Shown here piece after piece: positions 18,042 through 25,294 of a DNA stretch of 64,000 nt; the stretch's first letter is position 1; each line of letters starts with the position of its first letter. Both the position numbers and the translations under genes were made by a program. Source of the stretch: Treponema sp. Its GTDB lineage: Bacteria; Spirochaetota; Spirochaetia; Treponematales; Treponemataceae. The notes below the pieces were generated by a model. The model had not been told where the DNA came from. It did no database searches and was given only the letters and a program-made list of their open reading frames with translations. The DNA is taken from NCBI GenBank assembly GCA_024402535.1, contig JAKSTN010000014.1, positions 1 to 64,000 on the forward strand, written 5' to 3'.

Positions 18042-18800
18042 ATGGAATACGTCCGATTAGGAAAATCAAATCTCCTCATCAGTCGTGCCGCTTTTGGCAG
18101 CATGCGTCTTTCTGAAGATTCTTCAGAAGACGCAGCAACTCTGGTTCGAAGAGCATATGAGGAAGGCATCAATTTCTTTGATACTTCTAGAAACTCCCCG
18201 GAGTCTGAAAAGCTTCTGGGAGATGCTCTTTATGATATCAGAAGGAATGTAATCCTTAGTACCGCAACTTCTGCAAAAACAGCGGAACTTGTGCGTGCAG
18301 ACCTGGAAGAAAGTCTTATGACTCTTCACTGTGATTCTGTAGATCTTTATCAGTATGAAACAGAAAAGTTTGTGCCTCTTGCAGGCGGAGCTGATAAAAT
18401 TTACAACACTCTGGCTGAGCTTAAAAATTCCGGGAAAATCAAACATATAGGACTTGTTACAAAGGACTATGAAACTGCTGAAAAAGCTATAAAATCCGGT
18501 CTTTATGAAACTTTACAGTTTCCTTTCAGTGTCATTTCCCCTGAGGAAAGTCTTAGTATTGTGAAACTCTGTGAAGAGAATGATGTGGGATTTATTGCCA
18601 TGCAGCCTTTAGGGGGCGGGGTAGTTGATAACCTTCCTCTTGCTATGGGGTTCTTACAGCAGTTTGAAAATGTTGTACCTTTATGGGGTGTGTTAAATCT
18701 TCAGAATCTTGATCAGATTTTGTACTTTAATTCACATCCTCCTGTAATTGATGAAAAATTTCTTCAGGATGCTGAATACCAGAGACGTTTCTTTAACTGA
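18042..18800 (+). CDS. Aldo/keto reductase-fold protein lacking the catalytic tetrad
   Basis: 252 residues with the AKR layout: YVRLGKSNLLISRAAFG, AYEEGINFFDTS, SLMTLHCDSVDLYQYE, SGKIKHIGLVTKD, GFIAMQPLGGG. Of the catalytic Asp-Tyr-Lys-His set only the Asp remains (D47); the Tyr position is S52, the Lys position A75 (LSTAT) and the His position E106 (LYQYE). The C-terminal NADPH-binding part is also short. It therefore may not be a reductase. It lies 3 nt after glyS. The stop is 15 nt from the convergent HD-GYP gene. Confidence 0.85.
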   Translation: MEYVRLGKSNLLISRAAFGSMRLSEDSSEDAATLVRRAYEEGINFFDTSRNSPESEKLLGDALYDIRRNVILSTATSAKTAELVRADLEESLMTLHCDSVDLYQYETEKFVPLAGGADKIYNTLAELKNSGKIKHIGLVTKDYETAEKAIKSGLYETLQFPFSVISPEESLSIVKLCEENDVGFIAMQPLGGGVVDNLPLAMGFLQQFENVVPLWGVLNLQNLDQILYFNSHPPVIDEKFLQDAEYQRRFFN

Positions 18801-18815
18801 TTTTGGTTTTGATAA

Positions 18816-20180
18816 TTACTGGAAAATACTGATGTCGATGTCTTCTGTGCCATCGGCATTTTTTTTGCTTTCCTGAATTTGATGCTGTTCCTGAACAGGT
18901 TGTGATTCAGGGACTTTTTTTGCTACATTCTGAGATGATGAATTTTTTTCTGATAACGCATTCATTTTCTCAACAGAAGCTTTTACATCGTCAGTTTCTT
19001 TTTTACTTAATACGCGAACAATTGCCAGGTCTGTTTCATTTGTCTGCAGTGTTTTTGGCGATCCGTCTTTTTCTTTTTCCAGAAGAAGCTGTACTACAGG
19101 CAGTTTAGGATTATCTGGGTTTACGTCTGTTACTTCTGCAACTTTACCGTTTTTAAGGAATACATAAGCTCCAATAGGGAAGAGAGAAACACTGTAAAGC
19201 AGGGCCTTTATGGCTGCATCATCATACTGATGATTTGCGTTCTTAAGCATTTCAACCATAGCTTCAAATGTTGAGCGCTCATCCTTATAAGAACGAGGAG
19301 CTGTAATAGCTTCAAAGGTACATGCTACAGAAATAATCTTTGCATAGGAAATGATTTTTTCCCCAGAAAGCTGGCGAGGATAACCTGAGGCATTTTCTTT
19401 TTCATGATGTTCAAGAACACCAAGCTGTATACTCATTGGGAAATCAAGTTCTTTAAGAATGTTATAACCCAAAATAGGATGTGTCATAACCTGAGCCTTT
19501 TCACCAGGTGTAAATTTTCTGTCACTCATGTAAAGCTGTGGCGGAAGGCGTACCATTCCAATTTCGTGGAGAATACATGCAACTCCAAGTTCAATAAGCT
19601 TTGAAAGCGGGAGATGTTCCTGGAGCCCGATTGTAATGGCAAGCACGGTTGTTCTCATGGAATGAGCAACCAGAAAGTTTTTTGTACGCTGTTCAACAGA
19701 CGGAGTTACTCGCAGAATAAAACGTCTGTTGTCTTTTATAAATACTATCAGTTCCTTTACAGTTTCAGAAAGTTCAGTCTGATCTATTTTTCTATGAGTT
19801 ACATAATGTGTGAAAATAGAGTTTATGTAATTCATATATTCGTTATAAACGCTGTGCACAACTTCCATACGGGACTTATCACTGTTTCCAAGTCCCTGTT
19901 TTGAATTTTCCAGTGCCTTTTTGAGAGATTCGTTTACAACTTCATTATTGTTCTTATCTTTTTTATCATCACTATGTTCGCCAACTGATACACCGATATC
20001 GCCTCCAAGACTTAATGAACCTTCACTGATGAATTCTTCAAAATTCCATGTTTTAAGATTTTCAATAAGTTCCTTTGATACAGGGACTGTGTGGGGAAGA
20101 ACAACGAAATTCTTACCTATATAGAGGTCACCTGTAAATGTGAGGTTTTCTTTTAATGTATCAAGGCTTACAGTATTCAT
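18816..20180 (-). CDS. Divergent HD-GYP domain protein
   Basis: 454 residues: an N-terminal region of about 160 residues, an HD-GYP domain (about 168-340), and a disordered Gln/Ser/Lys-rich tail. Active HD-GYP proteins hydrolyse cyclic di-GMP. Here H173, H234 and H258-H259 and the GYP (266-268) are kept, but the HD pair is HE (H205-E206, LHEIGM) and the last metal-ligand Asp position is C287 (SVACTFEAIT). It may be a c-di-GMP sensor or an altered enzyme. A sigma-28 promoter precedes it, tying it to the motility regulon. Confidence 0.85.
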   Translation of the reverse strand: MNTVSLDTLKENLTFTGDLYIGKNFVVLPHTVPVSKELIENLKTWNFEEFISEGSLSLGGDIGVSVGEHSDDKKDKNNNEVVNESLKKALENSKQGLGNSDKSRMEVVHSVYNEYMNYINSIFTHYVTHRKIDQTELSETVKELIVFIKDNRRFILRVTPSVEQRTKNFLVAHSMRTTVLAITIGLQEHLPLSKLIELGVACILHEIGMVRLPPQLYMSDRKFTPGEKAQVMTHPILGYNILKELDFPMSIQLGVLEHHEKENASGYPRQLSGEKIISYAKIISVACTFEAITAPRSYKDERSTFEAMVEMLKNANHQYDDAAIKALLYSVSLFPIGAYVFLKNGKVAEVTDVNPDNPKLPVVQLLLEKEKDGSPKTLQTNETDLAIVRVLSKKETDDVKASVEKMNALSEKNSSSQNVAKKVPESQPVQEQHQIQESKKNADGTEDIDISIFQ

Positions 20181-20200
20181 ATTATACTTTCTCTGATTAT

Positions 20201-20228
20201 TTATCGGCAGAAGTTGTGAAAATCTTTA
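20201..20228 (-). promoter_or_regulatory. Sigma-28 promoter of the HD-GYP gene
   Basis: On the minus strand: TAAA (20228 to 20225, extended TAAAGATT), 16-nt spacer, GCCGATAA (20208 to 20201). The ATG at 20180 is 20 nt further. Both elements match the sigma-28 consensus; the spacer is one longer than 15. Confidence 0.65.
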
Positions 20229-20240
20229 GTGAGTTGTAAA

Positions 20241-20283
20241 AAATAAAAAAAAAGCTGAACGGGTCACAACTTCCGCTCAGCTT
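20241..20283 (-). terminator. Terminator after the alpha-galactosidase gene
   Basis: Minus strand: AAGCTGAGCGG (20283 to 20273) pairs with CCGTTCAGCTT (one G-U pair, 20262 to 20252), then a T run. It is followed at once by the HD-GYP promoter. Confidence 0.8.
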
Positions 20284-20330
20284 ATATTTAAGTAAACACA
20301 TTGTACACAAACGCTTTCAGGCGTCTGGAT

Positions 20331-20389
20331 GTCGACCGCCCGAAATAATTATTAAGTACAATTATATTATCGGGATTTGGGCGGTCGAC
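20331..20389. repeat. Long inverted repeat GTCGACCGCCC ... GGGCGGTCGAC
   Basis: GTCGACCGCCC at 20331-20341 and its exact complement at 20379-20389; including the next bases the arms match 15 of 16. The 37-nt loop is very AT-rich. It lies 23 nt past the alpha-galactosidase stop and before its terminator, without a T run of its own. Could be a 3' UTR structure, a protein site or a relic of a small mobile element. Confidence 0.7.
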
Positions 20390-20412
20390 TTTAGTGTTTT
20401 GTGTAAAAATCT

Positions 20413-22611
20413 CTAATTTTTTTTCAGGAAAATAAGTTTGCCCTGGAAATCGCCCCAGTCACGGCGGACAGGAAGACCTGCATTCATTAAAGTTTCACCT
20501 TTCATTGTACAAGGCGGGTAATTGTTCTGGTCTTCATCAGGGTAAGAAACTGTGTAGACGGCATTAGGATCAAGGCCGGCAAGTTTTACCATGCGGGTTT
20601 TCATGTTAGGGTGATTCAATACCTGTACAAATGTAACCAGAGCTTCACTTTTATCCTCTTTTACGTTCATCCAGCAGTCATAATTGTGGTTTTCGGCATA
20701 GGAAGCGATTTTGTAGTAAACGCCTTCCCGAACCAGCGGATTGAATTTCTTGTAAAGGGCGATCTGGCCTGGAATCAGGCTTCTTTCTTCAGGTGGAAGC
20801 TTTGTGATGTCCAGCTCGTAGCCGAATGTTCCTGCAAGAGCCACATAACCACGGGTTTTGAACGGTGTAACACGTCCTACAGCATGGTTCGGGCAGACTG
20901 AAACATGGGCTCCCATAGTTGAAAGAGGATACATAAGGGCTGTTCCTTCCTGGATTTCCAGGCGTTCAATTGCATCTGTATCATCTGAACACCAAACTTG
21001 TGGACTGTAATAAAGCATACCGGCGTCAAAGCGTGCGCCACCGCCTGAACAGTTTTCTAAAAGCAGGTCAGGGAAATCTGTAACAAGACGGTTCTGGAAG
21101 TCGTACATGGCAAGAACATAGCGGTGGAAAAATTCTCCCGTTCTGTCACCTTCCAGAAGAACACTTCCAATGTCTGAAAGCTGACGGTTCATATCCCATT
21201 TAATATATTCAATGTTTGCAGAGGCTAAGATTTTTTTAATCTGATTGTACTGGAAATCTAGGACTTCCGGGCGTGTAATATCCAGAACAAGCTGCTGGCG
21301 GGAAAGCCCCGGTTTACGGCCTGGAATCTGAATAGCCCAGTCAGGGTGGGCTCGGAAAAGGTCTGAGTCTGGAGAAATCATTTCAGGTTCAAACCAGATA
21401 CCGAATTTCATTCCAAGTTTGTTGATTTCATCTACCAGATATTTTAAGCCTAGTGGAAGTTTTGTTTCGTTTACATACCAGTCACCAAGAGATGAATCGT
21501 CAAAGTTTCTGTGGCCAAACCAGCCGTCATCCAGTACCAGCATTTCAATGCCGTCTTTAGAGGCTTCACGGGCAATATCCAGAATCTTTTCTGTATTGAA
21601 ATCAAAATAAGTTGCTTCCCAGTTATTGATAAGAATAGGACGCATCTGATGATTGTATTTTGAACGTACAAGATGATTTCTGTAAAGAGCATGGTATTGA
21701 TGGCTCATGCCGTTCAAGCCTTCTTCAGAGTATGTAAGAACAGCTTGTGGTGAAACGAACTCTTCGTCTTTGTTCAGAGTCCACATAAAGTTTTCAGGAT
21801 TGATTCCCATCTGGATGCGGAGTGAGTCAAACTGGTTTCTCTGAACGTTTGCAACAAAGTTTCCGGAATATATGAAATTCATTCCATAAACAATACCGCT
21901 GTTCCAGTTTGCTTTGTTTTCAAGAACGGCTACAAAAGGATGTTCCTGGTGACTTGATTCGCCGCGGCAGGATTTTGCCTGGTGAAGTCCCATATTGATT
22001 TCATGGCGGTCAATATGGCGTTCCCGTGCCCAGCTTCCGTGTAAGGTAATCATTTCGTAACTGTCATTATCCATATCAAAAGATGCAGAAAAACATTTCT
22101 TGATTTTTACAGGTTCTGAACTGTGGTTTTTGATTTTAGTGCTTCGGATAACAGCATCAATTCCGTCAAAGATTGTATAAAGCAGTGTAACTTCTACATT
22201 GAGAATTGAATCAATACTGATGATTTCAAGGGTTTCAGCACCGTCCCCAAAAACGCAGGGAAGTCCATTCAAAACTGGTGTAGATTTATAAATCTTATGA
22301 CTTACATATTTTGGTTCAATGCCGTTGTGTCCTTTTGCAGAAACAACTGAGAGGGCAGCCTCGCGGAAATCACCAAGTCCGTCAACAGGCATTTCAAATG
22401 GAATGTAATCCATATATGAAAGTTTTTCTCGTTCAGGATTAATTGATGCGAATCCGAATTCTCTGTGACGGGTCAGATATGTTAAATCATCTCCAGAGAT
22501 TTTCTTACCGTAGTAGGCGTGGAGAAGAAATCCGTTGTCAATTTTTATTGAATATGTGCTGTTTGCAGTTTCCAGTGTAAAAATCTGATTTGTTTCGTTG
22601 AAGGTAATCAT
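20413..22611 (-). CDS. Alpha-galactosidase, glycoside hydrolase family 36
   Basis: 732 residues from the ATG at 22611, chosen over an upstream GTG (22659) because AAGGA lies about 10 nt before it. GH36 marks: LDDGWFGHR, the nucleophile Asp in KWDMNR, the ENCSGGGARFD loop and the acid/base Asp in WCSDDTDAIERL. It releases terminal alpha-galactose from galactomannan or raffinose-type sugars. No signal peptide, so cytoplasmic. It follows the GH130 gene on the same strand; together they suit galactomannan fragments. Confidence 0.94.
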   Translation of the reverse strand: MITFNETNQIFTLETANSTYSIKIDNGFLLHAYYGKKISGDDLTYLTRHREFGFASINPEREKLSYMDYIPFEMPVDGLGDFREAALSVVSAKGHNGIEPKYVSHKIYKSTPVLNGLPCVFGDGAETLEIISIDSILNVEVTLLYTIFDGIDAVIRSTKIKNHSSEPVKIKKCFSASFDMDNDSYEMITLHGSWARERHIDRHEINMGLHQAKSCRGESSHQEHPFVAVLENKANWNSGIVYGMNFIYSGNFVANVQRNQFDSLRIQMGINPENFMWTLNKDEEFVSPQAVLTYSEEGLNGMSHQYHALYRNHLVRSKYNHQMRPILINNWEATYFDFNTEKILDIAREASKDGIEMLVLDDGWFGHRNFDDSSLGDWYVNETKLPLGLKYLVDEINKLGMKFGIWFEPEMISPDSDLFRAHPDWAIQIPGRKPGLSRQQLVLDITRPEVLDFQYNQIKKILASANIEYIKWDMNRQLSDIGSVLLEGDRTGEFFHRYVLAMYDFQNRLVTDFPDLLLENCSGGGARFDAGMLYYSPQVWCSDDTDAIERLEIQEGTALMYPLSTMGAHVSVCPNHAVGRVTPFKTRGYVALAGTFGYELDITKLPPEERSLIPGQIALYKKFNPLVREGVYYKIASYAENHNYDCWMNVKEDKSEALVTFVQVLNHPNMKTRMVKLAGLDPNAVYTVSYPDEDQNNYPPCTMKGETLMNAGLPVRRDWGDFQGKLIFLKKN

Positions 22612-22663
22612 TCTGTCAGTTTCCTTATTTTTGTATGAATTTATTTTATCTGAAAGCACTTAC

Positions 22664-22700
22664 TAAAAAAAGAGGGCATTCCACTCATGGATCTGCCCTC
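22664..22700 (-). terminator. Terminator after the GH130 gene
   Basis: Minus strand: GAGGGCA (22700 to 22694) pairs with TGCCCTC (22678 to 22672), 15-nt loop, then seven T. The GH36 gene downstream therefore needs read-through or its own promoter. Confidence 0.85.
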
Positions 22701-22736
22701 AATTTATTTTTTTCGAAAAATCAGGATTTGTTTATT

Positions 22737-23756
22737 TTAGAATTTTCCTTCGTTGCCGTCGTTTCCAACCAGTTCGTTGTGTTCTTTAATGAACTTAACT
22801 GTTTCATCAACTGTTGTGAAACAAAGTCCAACTACTGTGTCTGCACATCCGTAGTAGATTGCGATGCGGCCTGTATCCTGGTCAGCCAGTGCTGCAACAG
22901 GGAAGGCTACGTTTGGAACGAATCCTGTCGTTTCATATGGTTCTTCCGGAGTAAGCATGTAAGCGCCTGAACGGTAAAGAACTTTAGAAGGACAGTCCCG
23001 GTCAAGAATTGCAGCACTGAATGAATATACGAATCCATCACAAGTTGTGGCAACTCCGTGGTAGAATACCAGCCATCCTTCATCAATTTCGATTGGAGCA
23101 GGACCTGTTCCGATTTTTACTCCCTGCCACCAGGCTGAACCGCCGCGCTGCATAACAAGACGGTGTTCACCCCAGTATTTAAGGTCTGGAGACTGAGAAA
23201 GCAGAACGTCCCCGAATGGTGTGTGTCCTGAGTCTGAAGGGCGTGAGAGCATAATGTATTTATCATTTACTTTGCGTGGGAAAAGAACCCCGTTTCTGTT
23301 GAATGGCAGAGTTGGGTTTTCCATACGTGTGAATTCAACAAAGTCTTTAGTCTTTGCCATACAGATTGCGGCGCCATCAAAATCACCGCACCACATGATG
23401 TAGTATGTATCGTCAATTTTGATACAGCGTGGATCGTAGGCATAGTAAGGATCCCATGGATTTCCGTTTTCATCTTTCATGTGAATTTTTTCTTTCTGGA
23501 AAGTCCAGTTGATTCCATCAGGTGAATCACCAACATAAAGGAATGGACGGGCTGTATAGTCTTCGCAGCGGAAAACACCTTTGAAAGCTCCTTTCCAAGG
23601 TACTACTGCAGAGTTGTAGATGCGGCCCATTCCAGGGAATGGATTGCGTCCGATTACAGGGTTTGCTGAATAACGCCATACAGGAAGGTTCCATCCTGCT
23701 GGTTTGTCCTGCCAAGGCATATTAGGAATTGATTCGCCATTGATGATTTTACTCAT
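22737..23756 (-). CDS. Glycoside hydrolase family 130, beta-mannoside phosphorylase type
   Basis: 339 residues with the five-bladed-propeller signature of GH130: NPVIGRNPF, RIYNSAVVPWKG, FRCEDYT, YAYDPRC, and WWQGVKIGTGPAPIEI with GWLVFYHGV. GH130 members phosphorolyse beta-1,4-mannosyl-glucose or mannooligosaccharides to mannose-1-phosphate. The exact subgroup is not certain from reading. No signal peptide, so it is intracellular. With GH36 it suggests galactomannan or glucomannan use. Two palindromes in the 200-nt divergent gap may be operators. Confidence 0.9.
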   Translation of the reverse strand: MSKIINGESIPNMPWQDKPAGWNLPVWRYSANPVIGRNPFPGMGRIYNSAVVPWKGAFKGVFRCEDYTARPFLYVGDSPDGINWTFQKEKIHMKDENGNPWDPYYAYDPRCIKIDDTYYIMWCGDFDGAAICMAKTKDFVEFTRMENPTLPFNRNGVLFPRKVNDKYIMLSRPSDSGHTPFGDVLLSQSPDLKYWGEHRLVMQRGGSAWWQGVKIGTGPAPIEIDEGWLVFYHGVATTCDGFVYSFSAAILDRDCPSKVLYRSGAYMLTPEEPYETTGFVPNVAFPVAALADQDTGRIAIYYGCADTVVGLCFTTVDETVKFIKEHNELVGNDGNEGKF

Positions 23757-23799
23757 TGTTTTCTCCAGTTTTCACCACAAAAGGGTAAAGAATTGATTT

Positions 23800-23818
23800 A
23801 TCTTTTATGGTAAAAGAT
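23800..23818. promoter_or_regulatory. Palindrome ATCTTTTA-N3-TAAAAGAT upstream of GH130
   Basis: Perfect 8-bp arms with a 3-nt centre, 44 nt upstream of the GH130 ATG; operator-like. Confidence 0.4.
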
Positions 23819-23861
23819 TACTTCACAAAATCAGTTATGTCAATGAATTTTTACTTAAAAA

Positions 23862-23880
23862 TTACTTAAAATTTAAGTAA
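23862..23880. promoter_or_regulatory. Palindrome TTACTTAAAATTTAAGTAA upstream of GH130
   Basis: Perfect 9-bp arms around one A. An extra half-site TTACTTAAA lies at 23851-23859 and, with flanking T, gives a longer overlapping inverted repeat with the right arm. Likely a regulator site for the mannan genes. Confidence 0.5.
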
Positions 23881-23944
23881 AAATGATTTATGGATTTTAT
23901 GATTAAGAGAATGGATGGCCGTGGCAATTTTTTCTGCACCGTTA

Positions 23945-23950
23945 TATAAT
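23945..23950 (+). promoter_or_regulatory. -10 box of rlmJ, leaderless geometry
   Basis: TATAAT ends 6 nt before the ATG at 23957, so transcription should start at or next to the A of the ATG. No Shine-Dalgarno. Confidence 0.55.
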
Positions 23951-23956
23951 CTTACC

Positions 23957-24835
23957 ATGCTCAGTTATCTTCACGCTTATCACGCAGGAAATCATGCAGA
24001 TATCCTGAAACACATTGTACTCTCAGAAGTTATCCGCTACATGGAAAAAAAGGACAAGCCTTTTACTTTTTTTGATACCCATTCAGGAAGCGGTCTTTAT
24101 AAGGTGGAAGATGAACGGGCACAGAAAACAGGAGAAATCAATTCGGGAATTCTGAAACTTTCAGAAGCTGATCTTTCTGTAATGGAAGATTTGCCTGCCG
24201 TAAAAGATTATTTATCTTATGTAAATGAATATCTGAAAAAAGGGGAGTATCCGGGGTCTCCATATATTGAAGCAGATCTTTTACGAAAGGATGATTCTCT
24301 TATGCTTTCTGAACTTCATACAGCAGAATCAGAAAACTTGAAATCAAATATGCATAGAAAGTCCAGAGAAAAGGAAGGATGCTGTCATATCGGTGTTCAT
24401 AAACGTAACGGCTTTGAGATGCTTGAAAGTATGACTCCTCCAGTTACTAAACGTGGTGCGGTTTTAATTGATCCTTCTTATGAGGAAACCAGTGATTACA
24501 GCGATGTGGCTGACGCTGTTCTTCGGGCTTTCAAAAAGTGGAATGGCGGAGTTTTTATGGTGTGGTATCCGCTTTTAAGTTACCGTATGAGCACCATAGA
24601 AAATATGGTGGAACGGATTACAGAGGGTGTTCATTTAATTTCCCCAAATACAGACGTAAATGATTTCCGTCTTTGTGTAAGTGATGCAGATTCTCATGAA
24701 GAAACAAGCCTTTCAGAAACTTCTACTCCACGGCTTTATGGAAGCGGAATGCTTGTGGTAAATACTCCATGGACACTGCCTGATACCATGAAAAAAGCCC
24801 TTCCGGTTCTGGAAGAGCTTTTGAAAGTTTCTTAG
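23957..24835 (+). CDS. rlmJ: 23S rRNA (adenine-2030-N6)-methyltransferase
   Basis: 292 residues from the ATG at 23957, where the conserved RlmJ start MLSYLHAYHAGNHADILKH begins; the frame stays open 14 codons further upstream but that part is not conserved. Other marks: FFDTHSGSGLY, YPGSPYIEADLLR and LIDPSYEE, where the usual DPPY is DPSY. A region of about 20 residues (LKSNMHRKSREKEGC) looks like an insertion. The enzyme methylates A2030 of 23S rRNA. Its stop overlaps that of the convergent ParB-like gene (TTAG). Confidence 0.92.
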   Translation: MLSYLHAYHAGNHADILKHIVLSEVIRYMEKKDKPFTFFDTHSGSGLYKVEDERAQKTGEINSGILKLSEADLSVMEDLPAVKDYLSYVNEYLKKGEYPGSPYIEADLLRKDDSLMLSELHTAESENLKSNMHRKSREKEGCCHIGVHKRNGFEMLESMTPPVTKRGAVLIDPSYEETSDYSDVADAVLRAFKKWNGGVFMVWYPLLSYRMSTIENMVERITEGVHLISPNTDVNDFRLCVSDADSHEETSLSETSTPRLYGSGMLVVNTPWTLPDTMKKALPVLEELLKVS

Positions 24836-25272
24836 TTTTCTTTTTTTGAAGGAACCTTTGACACTCTTGCCCGGTTCCTTTTTTCAAAGTGATTTCTGAT
24901 TTTTTCAAACAGATGTTTGAAGAAAAGGAAGATTCTGTAGAAGATGTTTGGATTTCTAAGGCGCTGCAGTCTTTTGTATCCGTCCATCAGCTCTTCATCT
25001 GTAAATTCTTTTCTCTGGTTATTTTCTTCCAGTTCCATTTCAAGCTGTTCAACTTCTGAAAGATTATCAATCACATTAACATTGATATTTGTCCAGCCCA
25101 GTTGTTTAGCAGCCTGAAGTCGTCTTTCACCCGCAATGAGTTCAAAACGTTTATTGATTGTAATAGGATTCATGAGACCATATAACTTGAGGCTTTCTTT
25201 CAAGTCTTCGAGGTTTCCCAGATCTTTGCGTACGCGTTTCTTTATTTTAATCTGTGAAATTGGAATTATCAT
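24832..25272 (-). CDS. Small ParB-like N-terminal domain protein
   Basis: 146 residues from the ATG at 25272 (AAAGGAG just upstream; longer frame rejected). Residues 1-90 are a ParB/Spo0J N-terminal domain: IPISQIKIKKRVRKDLGNLEDL, SLKLYGLMNPITI, ELIAGERRLQAAKQLGW, VEQLEMELEENNQRKEFTDEE. The GERR box, which in ParB binds CTP, is present. The helix-turn-helix is missing; instead there is a basic and aromatic tail (FYRIFLFFKHLFEKIRNHF). So it is not a normal chromosome-partition ParB. It lies 22 nt after the PBP1A gene, in one transcript. Confidence 0.85.
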   Translation of the reverse strand: MIIPISQIKIKKRVRKDLGNLEDLKESLKLYGLMNPITINKRFELIAGERRLQAAKQLGWTNINVNVIDNLSEVEQLEMELEENNQRKEFTDEELMDGYKRLQRLRNPNIFYRIFLFFKHLFEKIRNHFEKRNRARVSKVPSKKEN

Positions 25273-25294
25273 AGGTCTCCTTTTTTCTTTTTTA

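Noticed and set aside
20331-20389. Terminal inverted repeat of an insertion sequence
   Set aside because: No transposase between or near the arms, and only 37 nt of loop.
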